Positions 37,754 through 45,568 of a stretch of 51,315 nt of DNA are shown here, one piece after another. The notes below the pieces were generated by a model. That model was not told the DNA's origin, did no database searches, and worked only from the letters and a program-made list of their open reading frames with translations. Made by a program: the position numbers and the translations under genes. Location of the stretch: assembly GCA_963715045.1 (NCBI GenBank), contig CAVQRC010000031.1, positions 1-51,315 of the forward strand, read 5' to 3'. This DNA is from CAVQRC01 sp963715045. Lineage in GTDB: Bacteria; Planctomycetota; Planctomycetia; Pirellulales; Lacipirellulaceae. The first letter of the stretch is position 1; every line of letters begins with the position of its first letter.

Positions 37754-39513
37754 ATGCCTCGGCCGTGGAGTATGTTGTTCTGATTGTGGTGCTTCTCGGA
37801 TGCGTGGTAACCGGGCACGTGATGTCCGCTGAGCATCCGAATATCGTGGTGATCCTCGCCGACGATCAGGGTTGGGGTGACCTGAGCCAGAATGGAAATC
37901 GCAACCTGGCGACGCCGCGTCTCGATCGCCTGGCCCGACAAGGGGCCAGTTTCACGCGGTTTTTTGTCAGTCCGGTCTGCTCGCCGACGCGGGCCGAGTT
38001 TCTCACCGGCCGCTACCATCCGCGGGGCGGCGTTTCGAGTACGACCGCGGGCGGAGAACGACTCGATCTCGACGCCACGACAATCGCCGATTTGTTGTCG
38101 AGGGCCGGATACTCGACGGCCGCGTTCGGCAAGTGGCACAACGGGATGCAGTACCCTTACCACCCTGCCGGCCGCGGCTTCGACGAGTTCTATGGATTCT
38201 GTTCCGGGCACTGGGGGAATTACTTCAGCCCGATGCTGGAACACAACGGCCAACTCGTGCGGGGCCAGGGATATGTCAGCGACGACTTCACGACGCGGGC
38301 GATCTCCTTCGTCGAGGCCCACCGCACGCAGCCGTTCTTCGTGCTGCTGGCGTTCTGCACCCCTCACTCGCCCATGCAGGTCCCCGACCGCTATTTCAAT
38401 CGTTTTCGCGAACAGCCGCTCCTGCAACGGCATCGAGATCCGGATCGGGAAGACGTCGCTCACACCCGCGCTGCTCTCGCGATGTGTGAGAACATCGACC
38501 ACAACGTGGGCCGGTTGTTAGACCGACTCGACGATCTCCAACTCGCAGACAACACGGTCGTGGTGTACTTCAGCGATAACGGTCCGAATGGCTATCGCTA
38601 CAACGGTGACATGCGAGGTCGCAAGGGCAGTACCGACGAGGGCGGCGTGCGTTCGCCCCTGCTGGTGCGTTGGCCGCGCGCGATCAAGGCAGGGCGGAAA
38701 GTCGAACCAATCGCCGCCGCGATCGACCTGCTGCCCACGCTTGCCGACGCTGCCCAAGTGACAATTCCAAACCGGCAGGCTCTCGACGGGGTGAGCCTGA
38801 TGCCGTTGCTTACCGAAGCAGAACCGGAGTGGCCCGAGCGAATGATTTTCTCGCACTGGCGGAATCGCGTCAGCGTGCGGACACAGCAGTATCGACTGGA
38901 CTTTCAGGGCCGGCTCTACGATCTCGAAGCGGATCCCGGCCAGCGGCAGGATATCGCCGCCGACCACCCCCGCGTCGCCGCCCGACTACGTGCCGCTGTG
39001 GAAGACTGGAAAGCGGTCGTCCTGAAAGGCTACGATCGCCGCGACCGGCCGTTTCCCGTGGGGCACGCCAACTTTCCCGCCACCCAGTTGCCCGCCCGCG
39101 ATGCGACACTGCAGGGTGGGATCACTCGCTCGAATCGATTTCCGAATTGCTCGTACCTGACGAACTGGACCAGCACCAGCGACCGGATCACGTGGGACAT
39201 CGAAGTTCTCGAGCCAGGAAGCTACGCGATCGACGTTTACTACACTTGTCCCGCGGCTGACATCGGGTCGACAGTTGAGCTGAGTTTCCGCGATCGCCAG
39301 GTACGCGGTCGAGTGATGCCTGCCCACGACCCGCCGCTCGTCGGCAGCGAACACGATCGCGTGCCCCGCCAGGAGTCGTACGTCAAGGACTTTCACCCGC
39401 TGCGGATCGGCACGCTGGAATTGCCGGCGGGGAGAGGAGAGCTCACGTTGCGGGCCGTTGAGATCCCGGGCCGGCAGGTGATGGACTTTCGGTTGTTGAT
39501 GTTGAGCAGGTGA
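37754..39513 (+). CDS. Secreted formylglycine-type sulfatase with C-terminal beta-sandwich domain
   Basis: The sulfatase domain begins at HPNIVVILADDQGWGDLSQN and has the modification motif CSPTRAEFLTGR, whose Cys is converted to formylglycine by a separate enzyme not found in this window. Metal-binding marks are ADDQ, HWGNYFSP, FCTPHSP and YFSDNGPNG. After about residue 450 of the domain a 120-residue beta-rich extension (NCSYLTNWTSTSDRITWDIE to LRAVEIPGRQVMDFRLLMLS) looks like a carbohydrate-binding sandwich. The start is unclear: ATG 37754 (MPRPWSMLF) would give a proper signal peptide when joined to LIVVLLGCVVTGHVMSA by a one-base correction near 37780; the uncorrected frame has no ATG before MSAEHP. 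Probably acts on sulfated polysaccharides. Confidence 0.82.
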
Positions 39514-39541
39514 GGGGTCGGGGGTCAGGGGTCAGGGCGGC
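39513..39541 (+). repeat. GGGGTCA heptamer repeat behind sulfatase 1
   Basis: Three to four tandem units of GGGGTC(A/G) with a 7-base period begin at the stop codon of the sulfatase. The same unit forms the hairpin behind the second sulfatase at 41798-41866. Confidence 0.8.
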
Positions 39542-39665
39542 AGGAAGGAAGAAGGCGGCGTTTTCGCAGCGGGTTCATCGGTTGCCGCTGATGCTTGGTC
39601 CCAGAGCCCGGATCTGTCGGCTAGAATGGGCCCGAATGTTCACACATCCCGATCCCGTACCCGCC

Positions 39666-40304
39666 ATGTCATCACTCACTCCCAGGGCGTCGGACCGCAG
39701 CCAGCCAGAGCCGGTGTGGGATATTGCGACTCTTTACCCTCCCCAGGGCACGTGGACCGAGTCAGGGTATCTGTCCCTCACCGCGTCTACCAATCGGCTG
39801 ATCGAATTCACGGATGGCAACGTGGAGTTTCTCGCAATGCCGACCAAGGCTCACCAGTTGATTCTCGTTTACGTCCTCGAGGCATTGAGACGGTTTGTTG
39901 CAGACGCCAGACTCGGGCTGGCCCTGCCTGCGCCGCTCCGCGTACGGATTCGAGAGACCAAATTCCGCGAGCCGGACATCGTGTTCATCGCCGCCGAGCA
40001 CTCGGACCAGGCTGGCAATGAGTTCTTCGACGGAGCCGACCTGGTAATCGAGATCGTGAGCGAGGATCCTGAGAGCCGACACCGCGATCTTGTGGAAAAG
40101 GTCCTCGACTACGCCGAGGCGAGAATTCCCGAGTACTGGATCATCGACCCTGCCGAAGCGAAGATCACCGTGCTCACGCAGCCGGATCCTACGTTCGGAT
40201 ATCGCGACACCCAGACTTACACGAAAGCCGAAACTGCCGCGTCGAAACTGCTGGCAGGATTCGAACTGAAAACCTCGGACGTGTTTCATGCCGCCGACGA
40301 ATAG
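39666..40304 (+). CDS. Uma2-family (DUF820) restriction-endonuclease-like protein
   Basis: This is a 212-residue protein from ATG 39666 (MSSLTPRASDRSQPEPVWDI); an ATG at 39636 is an alternative. The PD-(D/E)XK-type fold of Uma2 proteins is seen in FTDGNVEFLAMPTKAHQLIL, VRIRETKFREPDIVFIAAEH, and DLVIEIVSEDPESRHRDLVE followed by YAEARIPEYWIIDP. The acidic and lysine residues of the nuclease core are present. The family is highly multiplied in planctomycetes and cyanobacteria, and its role is poorly known. The next gene's start overlaps its end by 17 bases. Confidence 0.85.
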   Translation: MSSLTPRASDRSQPEPVWDIATLYPPQGTWTESGYLSLTASTNRLIEFTDGNVEFLAMPTKAHQLILVYVLEALRRFVADARLGLALPAPLRVRIRETKFREPDIVFIAAEHSDQAGNEFFDGADLVIEIVSEDPESRHRDLVEKVLDYAEARIPEYWIIDPAEAKITVLTQPDPTFGYRDTQTYTKAETAASKLLAGFELKTSDVFHAADE

Positions 40305-41848
40305 CCGTTTCCGCTCGCCGATATCGCTTTGCCTCGCACTGCTCTGGTGTTGGGCGGCACCGGCCGGGTCGACGGCGGCGGCAAGGCCCAACGTGCTTGA
40401 TCCTGTACGCCGACGATCTGGGCTATGGCGATCTGGGCGTGTACAACCCCCAGTCACGAATCCCTACGCCGAATCTCGATCGTCTGGCGAGCGAGGGAAT
40501 TCGTTTTCTGGATGGACATTCTTCGGCGAGTATCTGCAGTCCGAGTCGGTACGCACTGCTGACGGGCCGATATCACTGGCGAAAGATGCACGGCATCGTG
40601 GGGGTCTTCGGTGGATCGGCGTTCGCTGCAGAACGCCTGACGCTTCCCGAGATGCTGCAGCAGCGGGGATACACGACCGCCTGTATTGGCAAGTGGCATC
40701 TCGGATGGGACTGGCCCGCAATTCGCAAACCGAATGCCCAGCAAGCCGGTGAAGGTCGGCGGAAGTTCTGGCCGCCCGAGGCGTTCGACTGGAGTCGGTC
40801 GATTCCGGATGGACCGCTCGCCCATGGATTCGACCACTACTTCGGCGATACGGTGATCAACTTTCCTCCCTACTGCTGGATCCGCGACGATCGGGTCGTG
40901 GAGCCACCTGACACGGTTCTCGACACGTCTCGCTTCAAGCAGATCAAAGAAGGCAACTGGGAGTGTCGACCGGGACCGATGCGATCCGACTGGGATCCCT
41001 ACCAGAATCTGCCCACGCTCGCGCACGAGGGAGTGGAATTCATTCGCAGTCAGCAAGCAAGATCCGAGCCGTTCTTCCTCTATTTCGCATTTCCCGCGCC
41101 GCACGCTCCCATCATTCCCAACGATCGATTCGACGGCCGATCGCAAGCGGGCCCCTACGGTGATTTCGTGGTCGAAACCGACGACGTCGTCAGGCAGTTG
41201 CTCCAGACGCTCGCCGAGACAGGGCAGGCCGACAACACGATCGTCATTTTCACCTCCGATAACGGACCCGAACGCTATGCGTATGCCAGGGACGAAACCT
41301 TCGGGCACTGGTCGGCAACTCCCTTGCGAGGACTCAAGCGGGATCTCTACGAGGGTGGACATCGTGTTCCGCTGCTGATCCGCTGGCCCGGCGTCGTGGC
41401 AGCCGGTCGCGTGTCGCGGGCCCTGGTCTCTCAGGTCGATCTGATGGCAACGCTGGCAGCGATCGTCGCTTTCGAACTGCCCGCCGACGCCGCCGAAGAC
41501 TCGCAGAGTCTGCTCGCCCACCTCGAAGGAACCACCGAGGCGGTGCGGACGACGCTGATTCACTGCGTGCACACGAAGGAGTGGGCCATTCGCGACGGCG
41601 ACTGGATTCTGATTGACGCCCCCGACGGATACGTCAGCAATCGCAGCGCGGCCTGGGAAACGCGACACGACTATCCCGTGACCGACGCTCGGTCCGTCGA
41701 ACTCTACAATCTGGCCGCGGATCCGGGGCAACGCCACAATCTGGCCAGTGCCCACCCCGAGCGGGTGAAAGCAATGCAGCAGCAGCTCGCGGAACGAGAG
41801 GGGTCAGGGGTCGGGGGTCAGGGGTCAGTTGGGGAGTCTGACCCCTGA
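40288..41848 (+). CDS. Secreted formylglycine-type arylsulfatase, frameshifted near 40398
   Basis: ATG 40288 begins a signal peptide (MPPTNSRFRSPISLCLALLW, cleavage near STAAA). After AARPNVL one extra base near 40395-40401 shifts the frame, and LYADDLGYGDLGVYNPQ continues. The formylglycine motif is CSPSRYALLTGR and other marks are GKWHLGWDW, YFAFPAPHAPI and FTSDNGPERYA. The composite has about 520 residues. The last 20 codons (from GSGVGGQGSVG) are made from a GGGGTCA repeat and are probably not functional protein. The pairing with the nearby sulfatase and glycosidases suits degradation of sulfated glycans. Confidence 0.83.
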
Positions 41849-41869
41849 CCCCCGACCCCTGATCCCTAG
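41798..41869. terminator. Long GGGGTCA hairpin between convergent genes
   Basis: The left arm, four heptamer units of GGGGTC(A/G), and the right arm, its reverse complement (GACCCCTGACCCCCGACCCC with flanks), pair over almost 30 bases with a nine-base loop TTGGGGAGT. It covers the 3' codons of sulfatase 2 and the stop codon (TAG, 41866-41868) of the opposing gene. It could end transcription from both sides. The arm is also rich in G runs. There is no U-tract, so it is not a classical intrinsic terminator. Confidence 0.6.
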
Positions 41870-43101
41870 TTAAACCATAGCGCGAATCCCCAGAAGCGGC
41901 CGTTGAAGCGGTTGAACAGCCGCTGCCAGAAATCGATCCGCGTGACTTCGCCCTGCTCGAGGTACGCCGCGGCACCCGGTCCCTGGACCCACAGCACGAG
42001 ATCGAACTCTTGCGGCTCGTAAAACACCCGCTTGAGGTTAATGCCCCGATTCTGGTTCTTGCCGCGCCAGAACGGGATCAGCTTCCGCCCTTCGAGCAGT
42101 TCTTCGAATTCTTCGAGGAACTCGTGCCAGCTGTCGACCATGTCCCTGGTAATTGCGGCCCGAGGCGGAGCGGCCGTTTGTGCGGGGCCGGGAATCCATT
42201 CGTGGTCGTCATCGACTTCGGCGAGTGTCTCGCGCCAGCTCACGCGGCTCATCTCAATGACATCGAGTAAGTGGCCGTGGGCCGACTTGAGCCGCTCAGG
42301 ATCGGCCACCGGAAAATCGATCAAGTGGACGAGGGCGATCACGTCGGCGAAGTACGTCCACTGCCCTTGGTCCGAGTCGCGGAGAAATCGGTAAGGGACG
42401 TTGGCGGACGGATAGAAGAGCTGTGCCGTGTGATCGAACAGGACCCGTCCGTCATAGGCCAGGGCCACGTCGGCGACGGCCGACAGAAGATGGCAATAGC
42501 CGCGGAGCCAGTACACGTCGGCCGTATCGAACACGGCCAGGTACTCGTCGGGATTGAGGTTCACGGCCGCGTCGCCCCGCGGCGTGCCGAGGACAACCGC
42601 CAGGATCTTCCAGAGTCGTTCTTCGACGTCTGCCCGGCCGTCCCCGTTGAGGTCGAGTCGAATCCGACCGAAGTGGATCGGCAGCCGGACTTCGGCGGTG
42701 TCCTCGATCCTGGCAAGCGTTGCTTCCGCGGTCTCGAGATCATTAACAAATGTGTCGAGAATCTTCTGGCTGGCTGCGTACGTCATGGGTTCGGGGTGCG
42801 GATTGACCGGCACGGGTAATCGCAGGAACGGGATCCCGATCACTCCCGTTTTGGGCTGCAACCCGTAGCGGTATTGGGCCTGCATCAGTCGTTCGGCCGA
42901 GCGCAAAACCTGGACCATGCCGAGCCCGAACCGGGCCGAGGCGTCGGTGGGATGGCTCGCGATCCAAGCGTCGAGCTCAGATTCGGCAGCCGCCAGCTCA
43001 CCGCGGGCGAGGATCGCGTCGACATCCGGACGCGTTTCTGCGGCAGACGCTCGCAGAGCCCCCAGCAACAGCAGCGCTGCTAGAACACGCGGCGTTGGCA
43101 T
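41866..43101 (-). CDS. Secreted protein of unknown function with Ca-binding-like DLNGDGRADVEE loop
   Basis: This is a 411-residue protein from ATG 43101 with signal peptide MPTPRVLAALLLLGALRASA. The N-terminal helices (residues about 25-80) look TPR-like (AILARGELAAAESELDAWIA). At about 160 lies DLNGDGRADVEERLWKIL, an EF-hand or dockerin-like loop followed by a helix. No enzymatic motif recognised. The remainder is rich in aromatic residues (VYWLRGYCHLLSAVADVALA, EFDLVLWVQGPGAAAYLEQG). Probably a planctomycete-specific exported family. Its stop lies in the hairpin described above. Confidence 0.7.
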   Translation of the reverse strand: MPTPRVLAALLLLGALRASAAETRPDVDAILARGELAAAESELDAWIASHPTDASARFGLGMVQVLRSAERLMQAQYRYGLQPKTGVIGIPFLRLPVPVNPHPEPMTYAASQKILDTFVNDLETAEATLARIEDTAEVRLPIHFGRIRLDLNGDGRADVEERLWKILAVVLGTPRGDAAVNLNPDEYLAVFDTADVYWLRGYCHLLSAVADVALAYDGRVLFDHTAQLFYPSANVPYRFLRDSDQGQWTYFADVIALVHLIDFPVADPERLKSAHGHLLDVIEMSRVSWRETLAEVDDDHEWIPGPAQTAAPPRAAITRDMVDSWHEFLEEFEELLEGRKLIPFWRGKNQNRGINLKRVFYEPQEFDLVLWVQGPGAAAYLEQGEVTRIDFWQRLFNRFNGRFWGFALWFN

Positions 43102-43214
43102 GGCGTAACTCCTCCAGAGAGGGAACTCGAAGAACGGACGCATCGCGAACAATCGACCCGCTAGCCCTACTCCCGCCGGAGGTCCGAAGTTTCGTCAATC
43201 TGCGGAATCCGGTC

Positions 43215-44279
43215 TCACGGCGGGCCGGCTTCAAGGAAGCGAATAATCGAGTCGGTCATGGCCGTCGTCGACAGCGACCCTCCCAGGTCTGGCGTCGTTT
43301 CGCCGGCGGCGAGCGTCTTGTCGACCGCCTTGTTGATCAACTCCGCCGCTCGATTCAGACCGAGCCATTCGAGCATCATCGCCGCACTCAGGATCGCGGC
43401 CGCGGGATTCGCAATCCCCCGACCGGCGATGTCGGGTGCCGACCCGTGCACAGGTTCAAACATCGAGGGAAAGTCGCGGTCGGGATTGATGTTCGCGCTG
43501 GGAGCGAGCCCCAGGCCACCTACCACGACACCGGCGAGATCGGTCAGCAGATCGCCAAACAGATTCGAAGCGACCACGACGTCGAAGCGTCCGGGGCGGC
43601 GTACGAAGTCCATCGCTGCCGCGTCTGCATGCAGCTTGTCCGCGTCGACGGTGGGATAGTCATCGCGGACGGATGCGAGCACTTCGTCCCACAACACCAT
43701 CCCGTGGATCAGGGCGTTGCTCTTGGTGATCATCGTCAGTTGATGTCGCCGTTTCCGGGCGAGCTCGAACCCGAACCGCAGAATTCGCTCCACGCCGCTT
43801 TTGGTATGCACGGCTGTCTGGATGGCGATTTCATTCGCATGCCCCTGCCGCGCGCGACCGCCGATTGGCGTGTATTCGCCTTCGGAATTCTCCCGCAGCA
43901 CGAGCATATCGATGGTGCCGGGATCGGCCAGCGGAGAACGCACGCCAGGTCTCAGCAGGGCGGGGCGAAGGCAGGCGTATTGATCGAACCGCTGACGCAG
44001 CTGCACGAGCGGTGCGAGTGTGATCGCGTCGGGCAACCGCTCGGGATCGCCGAGGGCACCGAGCAGAATCGCGTCGTAGGACGACAGCTGGTCGAGATAG
44101 TCGTCTGGTGCCGCGACGCCGTGTTGGAAGTAGTAGTCACTGCCCCACGGTAACCGCGTGGTCTCGAGGATGAAGTCGGCAAGCTTTCGCTCGGCGGCGA
44201 TCAGCACGCGGACCGCCGCATCGAGAACGTCGACGCCAATGCCATCGCCAGGGTACAGCGCAATGCGAAATGTGTTCAC
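43215..44279 (-). CDS. Isocitrate/isopropylmalate dehydrogenase family, tartrate/D-malate dehydrogenase type
   Basis: This is a 354-residue enzyme from GTG 44279. It is an NAD-dependent beta-decarboxylating dehydrogenase acting on a 2-hydroxyacid: IALYPGDGIGVDVLDAAVRV at the N-terminus, substrate-binding LRENSEGEYTPIGGRARQG, FDVVVASNLFGDLLTDLAG with the two metal aspartates, and FEPVHGSAPDIAGRGIANPA. The segments WGSDYYFQHG and FDQYACLRPA are closer to tartrate/D-malate dehydrogenase (TtuC/DmlA) than to leucine-pathway LeuB. No leu genes are nearby, supporting a catabolic role. The start codon is directly abutted by the GGGACGCT repeat, and no ribosome site is seen. Confidence 0.8.
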   Translation of the reverse strand: MNTFRIALYPGDGIGVDVLDAAVRVLIAAERKLADFILETTRLPWGSDYYFQHGVAAPDDYLDQLSSYDAILLGALGDPERLPDAITLAPLVQLRQRFDQYACLRPALLRPGVRSPLADPGTIDMLVLRENSEGEYTPIGGRARQGHANEIAIQTAVHTKSGVERILRFGFELARKRRHQLTMITKSNALIHGMVLWDEVLASVRDDYPTVDADKLHADAAAMDFVRRPGRFDVVVASNLFGDLLTDLAGVVVGGLGLAPSANINPDRDFPSMFEPVHGSAPDIAGRGIANPAAAILSAAMMLEWLGLNRAAELINKAVDKTLAAGETTPDLGGSLSTTAMTDSIIRFLEAGPP

Positions 44280-44333
44280 GGGACGCTGGGACGCTGGGAC
44301 TGACTGGGACGCTGGGACGCTGGGACATGGGAC
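44279..44333. repeat. GGGACGCT octamer tandem repeat against the GTG start
   Basis: Six imperfect units of about 8 bases (GGGACGCT, with GGGACTGA and GGGACATG variants) begin at the start codon of the leftward dehydrogenase gene. Confidence 0.8.
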
Positions 44334-44337
44334 TGTG

Positions 44338-44400
44338 GCGTGGCTCTGCGCGAGTTGTGCGAGCGTAGCGATGTCGGACGGGATTGGGACTCGAAGGATT
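44338..44400 (-). repeat. Dispersed core repeat, copy 3
   Basis: On the minus strand it reads TCGCTACGCTCGCACAACTC then GCGCAGAGCC, matching copies near 1094 and 45512 in the first 25-28 bases. It is followed by the tandem repeat. Confidence 0.65.
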
Positions 44401-44487
44401 GCGATCGCGGCAGGGTTGAATTGTAAGCAGTTGCGGACGGCAGTCCGGCGATCGTTGACCCCGCCGGCGAGGCTCGAATATACTCCG

Positions 44488-44543
44488 CAGCCTCCAGCCT
44501 CCAGCCTCCAGCCTCCAGCCTCCAGCCTCCAGCCTACCAGCCT
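44488..44543 (+). repeat. CAGCCTC heptamer tandem repeat ahead of the aldolase gene
   Basis: About seven perfect units of CAGCCTC and a degenerate eighth end four bases before the ATG at 44548, occupying the place where a Shine-Dalgarno sequence should be. Confidence 0.9.
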
Positions 44544-44547
44544 GACA

Positions 44548-45315
44548 ATGACGCAATTTCGATGGCCGTGCAATCCTGACGGCATCTCCTGGGGCGTGTC
44601 GCTGATGAGCGGTTCGACGCGGCTTGCCGAGATGGCCGGGCGGATCGGATTCGATGCGGTGTGGATCGAAATGGAGCATGGGCCGACCGATTTCGCGGCG
44701 GCTGAAATGCTCTGCATGGCCATCGAGTCGGGCGGGGCCGTGCCCGCGATCCGGCTGCCGGATGGGCAGCGGCACCATGTGCTCAGAGCGGTTGAAATCA
44801 ACGCGCGGATCGTGATCGTGCCGATGATCAACACGGCCGCAGCCGCCAGAGACGTGGTGCGGCACGGGAAATTCCCGCCGCTCGGGGAACGTGGCTTCAA
44901 CAGCCGGACTCGCGGCACCGGCTATGGGTTGCGGGGATTCGAAACCGAATTCGCCGAGGCGAACGCGTCGAACCACCTGCTGGTCCAGATTGAGACGCGA
45001 GAAGCGATCGAGAATCTTGAAGCGATCTGTGGCGTCGCAGGGATCAGCGGAATCCTGGTCGGCCCGTCCGACCTCTCCATGAGCTACGGGTTGCCCGGCC
45101 AGACGAGTCATCCCGACGTAATCCACGTCGTCACCAAAGCCCTCTGCCACGCCCATGAGGCGGGCCTCCGCACAGCCATCGTCGCCAGCGGAGGACCACT
45201 GCTCGAGGCCGCCATCAACGCGAAATGCGATTTGATCTTCTGCGGCAATGACGTCAGCAACCTCGGAGCCGCCTGGACAGAGTTGCGGAAGGGCTGCGGT
45301 GGTTTGGGTTTGTAG
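44548..45315 (+). CDS. HpcH/HpaI family aldolase
   Basis: This is a 255-residue protein from ATG 44548 (MTQFRWPCNPDGISWGVSLM). It has a class II, metal-dependent TIM barrel: FDAVWIEMEHGPTDF, RIVIVPMINTAAAARDVVRH, GERGFNSRTRGTGYG, VQIETREAIENLEAICGVAG, and SGILVGPSDLSMSYGLPG, with the usual metal glutamate (QIET) and aspartate (GPSD). The enzymes cleave 2-keto-3-hydroxy or 4-hydroxy-2-oxo acids to pyruvate and an aldehyde. It diverges from the tartrate-type dehydrogenase, so both may serve hydroxyacid or sugar-acid breakdown. Confidence 0.85.
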   Translation: MTQFRWPCNPDGISWGVSLMSGSTRLAEMAGRIGFDAVWIEMEHGPTDFAAAEMLCMAIESGGAVPAIRLPDGQRHHVLRAVEINARIVIVPMINTAAAARDVVRHGKFPPLGERGFNSRTRGTGYGLRGFETEFAEANASNHLLVQIETREAIENLEAICGVAGISGILVGPSDLSMSYGLPGQTSHPDVIHVVTKALCHAHEAGLRTAIVASGGPLLEAAINAKCDLIFCGNDVSNLGAAWTELRKGCGGLGL

Positions 45316-45341
45316 GTTTATAGGTTTATAGGTTTGTAGGT
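45302..45341 (+). repeat. (G/A)TAGGTTT octamer tandem repeat across the aldolase stop
   Basis: Five imperfect 8-base units of GTAGGTTT/ATAGGTTT; the TAG of the stop is inside the first unit. Confidence 0.85.
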
Positions 45342-45469
45342 GAAACTCGCGCTGTCTTGCGGCGGTACTCAGTTGGGTTTGCGGCATGTGCATTGGTCCG
45401 TAGCGGTGAACTGCCGGATCCCAGATTCGCAGCCGCTGGAAGTCAATTCGAGGGTAACCTGTCGGTTGC

Positions 45470-45564
45470 CACCCACCAACCCACAACCCACCAACCCAGC
45501 AACCCACCGACCCTCGCTACGACTCGCAGAACTCGCGAGACCCACGTCGGACTCCGGAGTCCCA
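45470..45564 (+). repeat. ACCCACCA tandem repeat plus dispersed core repeat, copy 2
   Basis: About five imperfect 8-base units of ACCCACCA (45470-45513) are followed by the core TCGCTACGACTCGCAGAACT, CGCGAGA and GTCGGACTCCGGAGTCCCA, which ends five bases before the ATG at 45569. The last part also matches copy 1 (GTCGGACTTCGGAGTCCCA). Confidence 0.8.
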
Positions 45565-45568
45565 GCCC

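Noticed and set aside
44488..44543. Possible CRISPR array because of regular CAGCCTC units
   Set aside because: The units are seven bases and contiguous, with no spacers and no cas genes; it is a simple tandem repeat.
43215..44918. A 567-residue dehydrogenase with a long N-terminal extension
   Set aside because: The extension runs through tandem repeats and the opposite aldolase gene; the GTG at 44279 begins the conserved Rossmann-like start.
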